Positions 14,139-20,842 of a stretch of 20,842 nucleotides of DNA are shown in pieces. Under the pieces are notes generated by a model. That model was not told where the DNA came from. It saw only the letters and a list, made by a program, of their open reading frames with translations, and did not search any database. Position 1 is the first letter of the stretch, and each line of letters opens with the position of its first letter. The DNA lies in assembly GCA_937923945.1 (NCBI GenBank), contig CALDWC010000025.1, positions 1-20,842 on the forward strand. Reading direction: 5' to 3'. The position numbers and the translations under genes are program-made. The stretch comes from an uncultured Treponema sp. (GTDB lineage Bacteria > Spirochaetota > Spirochaetia > Treponematales > Treponemataceae).

Positions 14139-15911
14139 ATGATGAAAAAAGTTTGCGGACTTACGGCGTCGGAGGGAATTGCGCTGGGTAAAGCATATAT
14201 TTTACCGGAGGAAAAAGAACCGGTCATTTTGGCATATTCCATCGCGGAACGGGATATTTCTACACAAGAAAAAAAACTTGATACGGCGATTTGCACGGTA
14301 AAAAAGAACCTTTTATCATCGCTTGAAAAAATTGAAATCCAACAAACAACGAAACAAATTTTAGAAACACACCTTTCCATGTTGGAAGATGCAGTATTTA
14401 TTGAGAGTGTCAAGGAAGAAATGCGTCAAGCCAAAATGAATATTGAGTATGTTTTGCATAAAAAAGTGTCTGAGCTTACCGATATGCTGAACGCGCAAGA
14501 TGATGTGTATATGCAAGCGCGGGCGATTGATGTAAAAGATACCTTTGATGATGTGTTATATGTGCTTTTAAATAAACCGGAATATTCGCGGAATCGTTTT
14601 AAGAATATTCCGCGCGGTGTGATTTTATTTGCAAAAGAGATAAAACCGTCTGAAGCGATTTTGGTACGAGAAGCGGGGGTTTCGGGCTTGGTTACCGAAA
14701 GCGGAAGTGCAACGAGCCATATTGCAATTATGGCGCGTGCTTGGGGGATTCCGATGTTAGTCGGAGTACAGGATTGCTGTTTTGACAATTTCGGTTTTCA
14801 CGAAAGAACGGTTATTTTGGACGGTGACGAATCATCGGTGATTTGTGATCCGAGTGAAAGTGAAATTGCCCGCTTTACGGAAATAATTCGTGAAAAAAAC
14901 AGTCGAGAAGATGCGTTATTCAACGTTGACACGCAGCACCCGCGTATGTATACGAGCAAGGACGGTATTTCGATAACGCTGGGAGCAAATATTGCCTTAC
15001 CGGACGAAATTGCCGATAAAAAGTTTTCTTATGCTTCGGGAATCGGGCTTTTCCGTACGGAGTTTTTAATCTTGGATGAGGGTAAAATTCCCGATGAAGA
15101 AACGCAGTTTGAAACGTATGCGCATCTGGTTCAAGCGGTACAGAATCGGTCGATTGTGATACGGACGTTTGACACCGGAGCGGATAAGATGATTAGCGAA
15201 CAGGAATTGCTGCAGGAAAAAAACCCCATACTCGGTTGGCGGGGTATCCGCTACTCCATTGATAAACGTACGCTTTTTAAAACACAGCTTAAGGCGATTT
15301 TGCGGGCGGCAGTGTTCGGTCAGGTAAAAATTTTATTGCCGATGGTTTCTACGGTGCAGGAAGTACTTGCAGTAAAAGAAATTATCGCGGAAGCCTGTGC
15401 CGAATTAACGCAAGAGCAAAAAGCGTTTTCAACCGATGTTCCGCTTGGAATTATGATTGAAGTGCCATCCGCCGCACTGATGGCGAAAACATTTGCGCAC
15501 TATGTTGATTTTATGTCAATCGGGACGAATGATTTAACGCAGTATGTAATGGCGGCTGATCGCGAAAATTCAAAAGTTGCTTCCATCGCGAGTTATTTTA
15601 ATCCGGCGGTGTTGCAGCTTTTAGCGAATGTGCTGCAAGCGGAAACGGTGATGAAACCGACCGAGCATGAACCGAAAGTTTCGATGTGCGGTGAAATGGC
15701 GGGTGATGAAATTGCAATTCCGTTGCTTTTTGCGATGGGTTTACGCTCGTTCAGTATGCAACTGAGAAAAATTCCGAAAGCGGCGACTTTTTTTTCAAAA
15801 TTGACGCTCGATGATTCAAAGACAATTTTAGCAAAAACCGAAAAAGCTGTTTCAGCCGATGAAGTTAAAACGATTGTCTTACATTCATTGCATGAGCTTT
15901 CTATGATCTAG
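14139..15911 (+). CDS. ptsI: PTS enzyme I (phosphoenolpyruvate-protein phosphotransferase)
   Basis: Takes phosphate from PEP and passes it to HPr. 590 aa, slightly longer than usual. The phospho-histidine H194 is in GSATSHIAIMAR. The PEP-binding TIM-barrel motifs are GIGLFRTEFL (about 304-313), IRTFDTGADK, NPILGWRGIRYS, MSIGTNDLTQYVMAADR (about 463-479) and the catalytic C517 in SMCGEMAGD. The N-terminal helical HPr-binding domain is at about 20-150. Two ATGs are adjacent (14139 and 14142), and no clear Shine-Dalgarno precedes either. No HPr, HPr kinase or EII gene is nearby. Treponemes, from general knowledge, tend to keep EI, HPr and HprK without sugar permeases, which would make this a regulatory phosphorelay. 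Confidence 0.95.
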   Translation: MMKKVCGLTASEGIALGKAYILPEEKEPVILAYSIAERDISTQEKKLDTAICTVKKNLLSSLEKIEIQQTTKQILETHLSMLEDAVFIESVKEEMRQAKMNIEYVLHKKVSELTDMLNAQDDVYMQARAIDVKDTFDDVLYVLLNKPEYSRNRFKNIPRGVILFAKEIKPSEAILVREAGVSGLVTESGSATSHIAIMARAWGIPMLVGVQDCCFDNFGFHERTVILDGDESSVICDPSESEIARFTEIIREKNSREDALFNVDTQHPRMYTSKDGISITLGANIALPDEIADKKFSYASGIGLFRTEFLILDEGKIPDEETQFETYAHLVQAVQNRSIVIRTFDTGADKMISEQELLQEKNPILGWRGIRYSIDKRTLFKTQLKAILRAAVFGQVKILLPMVSTVQEVLAVKEIIAEACAELTQEQKAFSTDVPLGIMIEVPSAALMAKTFAHYVDFMSIGTNDLTQYVMAADRENSKVASIASYFNPAVLQLLANVLQAETVMKPTEHEPKVSMCGEMAGDEIAIPLLFAMGLRSFSMQLRKIPKAATFFSKLTLDDSKTILAKTEKAVSADEVKTIVLHSLHELSMI

Positions 15912-15974
15912 ATTTTTTATTTCCTTAAGGAGGTACTGATTACTTCAACCGAGAATTGAGGGCATCTTTCAATG

Positions 15975-16013
15975 ACCTTAAAAACCGGCGTCAAGCCTTT
16001 AATCAGTGTTTCC
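15975..16013. repeat. Interspersed hairpin repeat R1, copy d
   Basis: Contains CGGCGTCAAGCCTTTAATC and GTGTTTCCT, but the left arm is lost. R3-like sequence (TACTGATTACTTCAACCGAG at 15934-15953) stands immediately before it. Confidence 0.65.
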
Positions 16014-16046
16014 TTTACGCGTTTCAAAAAATTTTTTGGCGGAGGC

Positions 16047-16172
16047 AATTCGTACTATAGTTTCAGCAAAAACACAGTATGTTTTGGGTAAAAACATACT
16101 GTGTTTTTTTTAAAACGTACTATGTTTTTAGGTAAAACACAGTACGTTTTTGGTCAAATCGTACTGCGTTTT
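16047..16172. repeat. Array of 17-bp near-palindromes, consensus AAAACRTACTRYGTTTT
   Basis: Units start at 16069, 16091, 16112, 16134 and 16156, with a weaker one at 16047, at 21-22 bp period. Unit 16091 is the exact reverse complement of unit 16069, so together they form a perfect stem of at least 17 bp with loop GGGTA followed by a T-run. Units 16112 and 16134 form a second, nearly perfect stem followed by T5. Each unit is also nearly symmetrical in itself. As RNA the first pair would act as a good terminator for ptsI. Confidence 0.85.
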
Positions 16173-16372
16173 TTGCAATGCTCGCGTTCACTCAGGTGTT
16201 TCCATTTTTTTCTTTTTTTGTGCTATCATGAGCTTGGTTCATCGGTATCCTCCGGTTGTTTGGTTTTTAATCAATTATATCGATGTGTGGCGGTCCAGGT
16301 AACCACCTTTTTTCCATCACAGAGGCAATACATTTTACAACTTACCGTTTACAACAAAGACTTTAAAATACC

Positions 16373-16401
16373 TTGCTATTTTATACGGTACACGGTATAC
16401 T
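16373..16401 (+). promoter_or_regulatory. Candidate promoter of the acidic protein gene
   Basis: TTGCTA (16373-16378), a 17-bp spacer and TATACT (16396-16401), giving a leader of about 65 nt to the ATG at 16474. Confidence 0.5.
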
Positions 16402-16473
16402 GAACGCATTCAAGAGGCGATAAACGCGGTGGAATGTTGTTTCGGCTTTGATCGTTTCGTAAGGAGTGTACGG

Positions 16474-17040
16474 ATGTTTTTGTTGAAATTTATTGAATGT
16501 GATCGTGAACACTGTGTCGGTCTTTTTTCTTCGCGTGAAGGCGTTAAAGAATTTTTAAAAAATATTCCGTCATTTGAATGGTCGAGTGACGGCGGAGACT
16601 ATGAGTTCGGTAAATTTCAGGTTTCTGCCTTGCCTGATTATATGGAAATCAAGTACGGGAAAAAACGCTTCCCGCTCAGTCGCTTTTCGTTTGCAGACGA
16701 TACAGCCGAAGCGATTGCCGTTGAGATTGAAAACTTTGATGACGGTAAAACAAACAGCGTTGAAGCTTGGACGCTTGTCGACGCATACTGCATTGGCAAT
16801 CATGAATTAAAAACATATATTGAAAAACGAGAGCGAAATTTTTTACGGGTAAAAGCTATATTGGAAAAAAAAGGATTTTCGGTATTTCGCGAATATCACG
16901 GTTCCGAAGACGGGGAAGCTATTACCTATCGGAATGCACAAGGCGAGCATCATTTTTTAATGCATATGGATCCGAGCTTTGTTGATGACTTACCGGAAGA
17001 TGATGCGGAACTGGAACGGTACTTACGGGAAATGGAATAA
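16474..17040 (+). CDS. Unrecognised acidic cytoplasmic protein
   Basis: 188 aa from the ATG at 16474, which has AAGGAG at 16461-16466. The frame is open from a GTG at 16429, but those 15 codons carry no better ribosome site. I do not recognise the family. The N-terminus (LLKFIECDREHCVGLFSSREGVKEFLKNIP) and a beta-like segment (FGKFQVSALPDYMEIKYGKKRFPLSRFSF) are followed by a helical charged part (NHELKTYIEKRERNFLRVKAILEKKG) and a strongly acidic end (DDLPEDDAELERYLREME). There is no signal peptide or membrane helix. An immunity-like or SMI1-type role is conceivable from the acidic, small, single-domain look, but nothing in the sequence proves it. Its own promoter and ribosome site support a real gene. 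Confidence 0.75.
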   Translation: MFLLKFIECDREHCVGLFSSREGVKEFLKNIPSFEWSSDGGDYEFGKFQVSALPDYMEIKYGKKRFPLSRFSFADDTAEAIAVEIENFDDGKTNSVEAWTLVDAYCIGNHELKTYIEKRERNFLRVKAILEKKGFSVFREYHGSEDGEAITYRNAQGEHHFLMHMDPSFVDDLPEDDAELERYLREME

Positions 17041-17102
17041 GAAAACACGATCGAGCAATTATAATTGAGAACGCTTTGCTTGTGAGACAGAAAGAAACAT
17101 GT

Positions 17103-17219
17103 ATGAGCGAATTGCAAAAGGATAAAACTATTGACCGCTTGGCGATTGACTTTAAGTCACTGATTGTGGACAATTACAAAAAAGAAAACCTAAAATTTTT
17201 CAAGTCCCTTGCCTCATAA
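17103..17219 (+). CDS. Possible 38-aa ORF or gene remnant
   Basis: ATG at 17103 to TAA at 17217-17219, reading MSELQKDKTIDRLAIDFK then SLIVDNYKKENLKFFKSLAS. The composition looks like real protein (a charged helix), but there is no clear Shine-Dalgarno and I know no family. It may be the fragment of a larger lost gene. A hairpin (CGTGC/GCACG with TACC/GGTA inside) follows at about 17225-17258. Confidence 0.3.
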   Translation: MSELQKDKTIDRLAIDFKSLIVDNYKKENLKFFKSLAS

Positions 17220-17257
17220 AATGCTCGTGCGGGGTACCATGTCCGGTAAAAGAGCAC

Positions 17258-17291
17258 GGCTGATTAATTCTCGATTGAATTAATCAGAGCC
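17258..17291. repeat. R3-related hairpin upstream of the AddB-like gene
   Basis: Arms GGCTGATTAATTC (17258-17270) and GAATTAATCAG-A-GCC (17277-17291) pair over 14 positions with a single bulge; the loop is TCGATT. The sequence AATTCTCGATTGAATTAATC is close to the reverse complement of the R3 modules at 4398 and 15934. No T-run follows. It ends 18 bp before the next ATG. Confidence 0.65.
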
Positions 17292-17308
17292 TTCTTAATG
17301 GAGTATGT

Positions 17309-20050
17309 ATGAATAAAATTGCAGAACTGATTAAAACGCACGCGGCTCATTTTTCAAGTGTGTTTGTTTTTCCGACTCAGGCGGAAGCTCGCGAATGGTT
17401 TATCCGTTCGCTTGAAGTAACTGAGGCTACCGCTTTGCCGGAAGATATGTTTATTGCATGGGATACATTCAAAACAAAGTTTTTGTATTCCGATGAAACA
17501 CGAAAACCGATTTCGCAAATTATACGGAAAATTTTTGTGTATGATATGATTCGCCGAAATGAAAAACAGAAGGAAAAAATCGGCACTGCAATTTTTAAAA
17601 AAATTATTTTAGAAAAGTTTTTAGACAGCGCTTCAAACTTGACGTCTTGGTTTGTTTCGATTTTGCCGCAGCTTGATAACTTGGCGCGAAAAGCAAATGA
17701 AAAACATTTTTCCACAGATGAAATTTCCGAATTTTTACTTTTAAAAACGTATTATGAAAAATTTTTACAAAAGCACGGACTGTATGAACCGTCTTGGGTT
17801 CCCCAAACACTGAAACTGAATCATGAAAAAATAAAAATTATCTTTCCGGAACTGATTGATGATTTTTTTGAACTGAAAACAATTCTTGAAAAAAATACTT
17901 CCGTTGAATTAATACATACGGATATACTTGAAAAAAAACAGTTGCAAGCGGTTGAATTTGATGATTCACGAAGGGAACTTGATTTTTGCATTTCAAAAAT
18001 TGAAGCGCTTTTAACGGATAGCGTTCCGGCAAATGATATTGCGGTGACCGTGTGCAACCTCGATGAGTTAAAACCGTACTTGCAGCGGGAAGCGGAACTT
18101 CGCGGGATACCGCTTGAATTTCGCTCGGGCGCTATGCTCGGTGCAACGCAAACGGGACAATTTTTTTCCCAAGTTCAAACTATGGTGAATGAACATTTCA
18201 GTTTCGATTCGCTGAATCGCCTCTTTTTAAATACACATCTTGTATGGAAAGAACCTGCGCTTATTCAAAAACTTTTAAAGTTCGGTATCGAAAAAAACTG
18301 CGTAGCTTCTTGGGAAGAAAAAGGAAAGTGGAAAAATTGCTGGGAAGAAGCTTTTTCTATGAATGAGGGAGCAAAAAGTAACGACGAATTTGAAATAGAA
18401 AGTTTTTTTCGAAGTCTAAAAACACTTTCGGAAAATATTGTTGCGTCAAAAAATTTTACCGAAATAAAAAAGAACTATCAACGTTTCCGCTCCGCGTTTT
18501 TTATGCCGGAAAAGTTTTTTATCGATGACGATTTAATTTTAGCACGGTGTGTTGAAAAATTAAAAACGCTTTCATTACTTGACGACGAGTTTAAAACCGA
18601 GCTGCCGGAAAACGTATTCGGGTTTTTTGTTTCCGTGCTCGATGAAACGATTTATGTGTATAAAAATAACGGCGTCGGTGTTTCCGTTTTTAATTTTCAA
18701 GTTATGGCGATTTCACCGTACCGGTATAATTTTTTACTCAATGCAAATCAAAAAGCGGCGCGGGCTGATTTCGGTAATTTAACATTTTTACGGAATGATA
18801 TTCGAAAGCGGGTTGGCGCAGATGATACCGATGCGTCCCCGCATTTTTTTAAATCCTACTATCACAATGAAAACGCTTTTATTTCTTTTGCGAAAAAAAC
18901 TTTTTCCGATTATGCAATGGTGCATCCTGCCTGTACGAAAAGGTGTTTGACGCCGGACGAAGAAAAAATTTTTGCCTGTAATTCTTTTTCAACGGAAGAA
19001 AAATATTTTTGTATCGGCACGGATGTTGCGCTTGACAAAAGTTTTATTCCCTACATGACGCAACAGCAAGGAGTAAAAAACTTTTTTGATCATTTTAAAA
19101 TAAAACAAAAAAATGATTTTTCAATTTTGAAAAATGGATTTGAAACAAAATTGCACTCTTCATTGGATGAAAAATTAAAGCGTTTTTGTACAAACGATAA
19201 TTTTACGATAAGCGCAACACAGCTCAAAAAGTTTTGCGCTTGTCCTTCGTTTTATTTTCTTGAAACGGTTTTAGGAATTGAACGGCAGTTTTTTGCGCCG
19301 ATGCTTTTTACACCGCTGAGCGCCGGAATTTTATCGCATGGAATTATTGAAAAAATTTTAACACATATCAGCATAACCGATAGAATTTTTATTGAAGCTC
19401 ATTACGAAACTTATGTTGATTACGCAAAAAAAATTATTTTAGACGATGTGAATAATTCAAAGTTGCTCAACGGAAGTTTTTCAAAACCGTTTACCAATAT
19501 CATCGTACAAAAAAAGATTTCGGAAATTGAAGCACTGCTCAATTACTTTGTTAAAAATTACAGCGGCTTTTCGATACCGGTTATCGAAAAAGAACTTAAC
19601 GCTCATTTTGAATACTACAATCTTGCCGGAAAAATCGATGCAGCTTTTTGTGATGATTCGGCGGATTTTACGCTCATTGATTTTAAAAGTTCATGGACAC
19701 CGAAACTGGCGGAAAGCCGCGTTACCGATAGGGGCGATGCGGTAACCGATTTTCAAATTGCAATGTACGTGTATTTATTGGAACATAATTCCGCTTCACA
19801 GGATGTCGGTGCGGCTCTTTTTTGGAGTCTTGCAAAAAAAATGCCGGTACATATTATCGGCGAAAAAAATACGCGGGTAAAGTTTGAACCGACCATTGAA
19901 AAATTGCATGCAGCATGTAAAAACTTTTTTGCTGCCGTGTCAACACATAATTTTTCCGTCGGAAATATTCATGAGCGGAATTGTATGGCGTGTACGTTTG
20001 CAAAAGTGTGCCGGACAAAATTTCAAGTGGAGGGAGAAACATGGAATTAA
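17309..20050 (+). CDS. AddB/RecB-like Fe-S PD-(D/E)XK nuclease subunit
   Basis: 913 aa. The C-terminal third is a RecB-family nuclease with an iron-sulphur cluster: C645 in FCACPSFYF, then C892-x2-C895-x5-C901 near the end give the four cluster ligands of AddB-type nucleases. The catalytic residues are H677 (SHGIIEKI), D777 (GKIDAAF) and D791-F-K793 (LIDFKSS). The long N-terminal part resembles the inactive helicase-like region of AddB; I see no Walker A motif in it. GGAG stands 5 bases before the ATG. It overlaps the helicase gene by 10 bases, so the two make one complex that processes double-strand breaks for recombination. It is shorter than B. subtilis AddB (about 1,160 aa), so naming it addB outright would be too strong. 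Confidence 0.87.
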   Translation: MNKIAELIKTHAAHFSSVFVFPTQAEAREWFIRSLEVTEATALPEDMFIAWDTFKTKFLYSDETRKPISQIIRKIFVYDMIRRNEKQKEKIGTAIFKKIILEKFLDSASNLTSWFVSILPQLDNLARKANEKHFSTDEISEFLLLKTYYEKFLQKHGLYEPSWVPQTLKLNHEKIKIIFPELIDDFFELKTILEKNTSVELIHTDILEKKQLQAVEFDDSRRELDFCISKIEALLTDSVPANDIAVTVCNLDELKPYLQREAELRGIPLEFRSGAMLGATQTGQFFSQVQTMVNEHFSFDSLNRLFLNTHLVWKEPALIQKLLKFGIEKNCVASWEEKGKWKNCWEEAFSMNEGAKSNDEFEIESFFRSLKTLSENIVASKNFTEIKKNYQRFRSAFFMPEKFFIDDDLILARCVEKLKTLSLLDDEFKTELPENVFGFFVSVLDETIYVYKNNGVGVSVFNFQVMAISPYRYNFLLNANQKAARADFGNLTFLRNDIRKRVGADDTDASPHFFKSYYHNENAFISFAKKTFSDYAMVHPACTKRCLTPDEEKIFACNSFSTEEKYFCIGTDVALDKSFIPYMTQQQGVKNFFDHFKIKQKNDFSILKNGFETKLHSSLDEKLKRFCTNDNFTISATQLKKFCACPSFYFLETVLGIERQFFAPMLFTPLSAGILSHGIIEKILTHISITDRIFIEAHYETYVDYAKKIILDDVNNSKLLNGSFSKPFTNIIVQKKISEIEALLNYFVKNYSGFSIPVIEKELNAHFEYYNLAGKIDAAFCDDSADFTLIDFKSSWTPKLAESRVTDRGDAVTDFQIAMYVYLLEHNSASQDVGAALFWSLAKKMPVHIIGEKNTRVKFEPTIEKLHAACKNFFAAVSTHNFSVGNIHERNCMACTFAKVCRTKFQVEGETWN

Positions 20051-20842
20051 CCTATTTGGAAAAATTGAATGATGCACAGCTTCGTGCCGTTAAAGAAAAC
20101 AATAACTGTGTCGTCTCCGCCGGTGCCGGTTCGGGAAAGACACGGGTTTTGGCAAAGCGTTTTATTTATTTGTTGCTTAAAAGGAAGATTCCGATTGAAA
20201 AAATTGTTGCCTTGACTTTTACAAAAAAAGCAGCATTGGAAATGCGTGAACGGATTTATGCGGAACTCGTTGAAGTGCGATCCGTTTTGGATGATAATGC
20301 AAAACGTGCAGCCGTTGATGCTGCTATCGAGAATTTTTCAAAAGCAAATATTTCTACGCTCGATTCTTTTTGCAGTGCGATTGCGCGGAACGGCTGCCGT
20401 CGATTCGGTATCAGCCCCGATTTTGCCGTTGATCAAAATGCCGCATATGGAATTATCGAAGCAACGGCGTTGGAATTTTTTTTGGAACATCGCGATGATG
20501 AAAATCTTATTGATTTAATCGGTAACAGCCGGATCGATAGTTTTGTTGACAGCTTCCTTGTTGCGTTTTTAAAATTAACTACGGTTACAAAAAAAATAGA
20601 TATCGAAAAATCAAAAAAGCTTTTTGACAAAGGATTGCGGAATATTTTTGAAACTCAGATGAATCTTTACCGCACACATGCGGAAATTATTTTGAGTGCG
20701 GACGATGATGCATTGACTGATGCAAAAATTTCAACTGCGCAGCAGATTTTACAGGATATATCGGAAATGCCGGAGAAAGTATCCGCCCCCTCTTTCGCTG
20801 AATTTTGTGAAACGATTTCCCGCTTTAAAAATATTTCTTTGA
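20041..20842 (+). CDS. AddA/UvrD-family helicase (5' part, runs off the window)
   Basis: Start of a superfamily 1A helicase, partner of the preceding nuclease. 267 codons are present, with no stop before the window ends. Q13 of the Q-motif is in LNDAQLRAV, Walker A is A27-GAGSGKT, motif Ia is ALTFTKKAALEMRERI, and motif Ic-like STLDSFCSAIARNG follows at about 103. These match AddA/RecB-type enzymes, in which a long insertion follows motif Ia. The start overlaps the nuclease stop by 10 bases and has GGAGGGAG about 5 bases upstream. Whether the C-terminus carries a second nuclease domain, as in AddA, cannot be seen. Confidence 0.93.
   Translation, partial: MELTYLEKLNDAQLRAVKENNNCVVSAGAGSGKTRVLAKRFIYLLLKRKIPIEKIVALTFTKKAALEMRERIYAELVEVRSVLDDNAKRAAVDAAIENFSKANISTLDSFCSAIARNGCRRFGISPDFAVDQNAAYGIIEATALEFFLEHRDDENLIDLIGNSRIDSFVDSFLVAFLKLTTVTKKIDIEKSKKLFDKGLRNIFETQMNLYRTHAEIILSADDDALTDAKISTAQQILQDISEMPEKVSAPSFAEFCETISRFKNISL

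Larger units (their letters stand above)
15912..16473. other. Gene-poor region with R3, R1 and a palindrome array
   Basis: About 560 bases between ptsI and the next credible start. It contains an isolated AAGGAGG (about 15927), module R3 (15934-15970), R1 (15975-16013), the array (16047-16172), then about 200 bases in which I see only a promoter candidate at 16373-16401. Short open frames here lack ribosome sites and overlap the repeats. Confidence 0.65.

Noticed and set aside
15972..16091. Short frame starting MTLKTGVKPLIS after an AAGGAGG
   Set aside because: It lies entirely in R1 and array sequence, and the AAGGAGG is some 40 bases upstream, too far.
16101..16403. Open frame of 100 codons on the plus strand
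   Set aside because: It starts inside the palindrome array, has no ribosome site, and its residues (poly-Phe, Cys-rich) look like translated repeat.

Overview
The window is a chromosomal segment of an anaerobic bacterium, most probably a host-associated treponeme (spirochaete) near the T. denticola / T. vincentii group. This is an inference from three things: a selenoprotein glycine reductase gene (grdA) beside its thioredoxin system, the style of the proteins, and intergenic regions full of short hairpin repeats. No rRNA, tRNA, IS element or CRISPR array was recognised.

Layout. (1) 18-1031, plus strand: tsaD, tRNA t6A synthesis. (2) 1185-2814, plus: an AT-rich DpnII-type restriction-modification pair, endonuclease then DpnA-like beta-class adenine methyltransferase, with overlapping ends. 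(3) 2815-3318: a repeat mosaic holding four near-palindromic 18-bp units, each centred on GATC, at an exact 23-bp period. (4) 3319-4011, minus: a small J-domain protein. (5) 4012-4563: a decayed gene start broken by a 10-bp tandem duplication, plus more repeats. (6) 4564-12097, all minus: trxB, trxA and selenoprotein grdA, then an AGCS sodium/amino-acid symporter, def, fmt, a membrane-anchored PASTA protein and kbl. (7) 12374-15911, plus: a receiver-like/HATPase/cyclic-nucleotide-binding regulator, a 73-aa two-CxxC protein with its own promoter and terminator, and ptsI. (8) 15912-16473: a second array of 17-bp near-palindromes at 21-22 bp period. (9) 16474-20842, plus: an unrecognised acidic protein, a possible 38-aa ORF, then an AddB-like Fe-S nuclease and an AddA-like helicase that runs off the window.

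Functional links. TrxB, TrxA (active site GCVPC) and GrdA supply reducing power and the selenoprotein carrier of glycine reductase. Kbl produces glycine from threonine-derived 2-amino-3-ketobutyrate, and the AGCS carrier may import glycine or alanine, so this stretch fits glycine-based energy metabolism; the other reductase subunits and the selenocysteine machinery lie elsewhere. def and fmt are the usual formyl-methionine pair. The two large plus-strand genes at the end form a RecBCD/AddAB-type recombination nuclease.

The most unusual content is intergenic: two separate arrays of short palindromes at about two helical turns, and at least three families of interspersed hairpin modules shuffled between genes. 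The GATC array sits directly behind a restriction-modification pair whose family recognises GATC.
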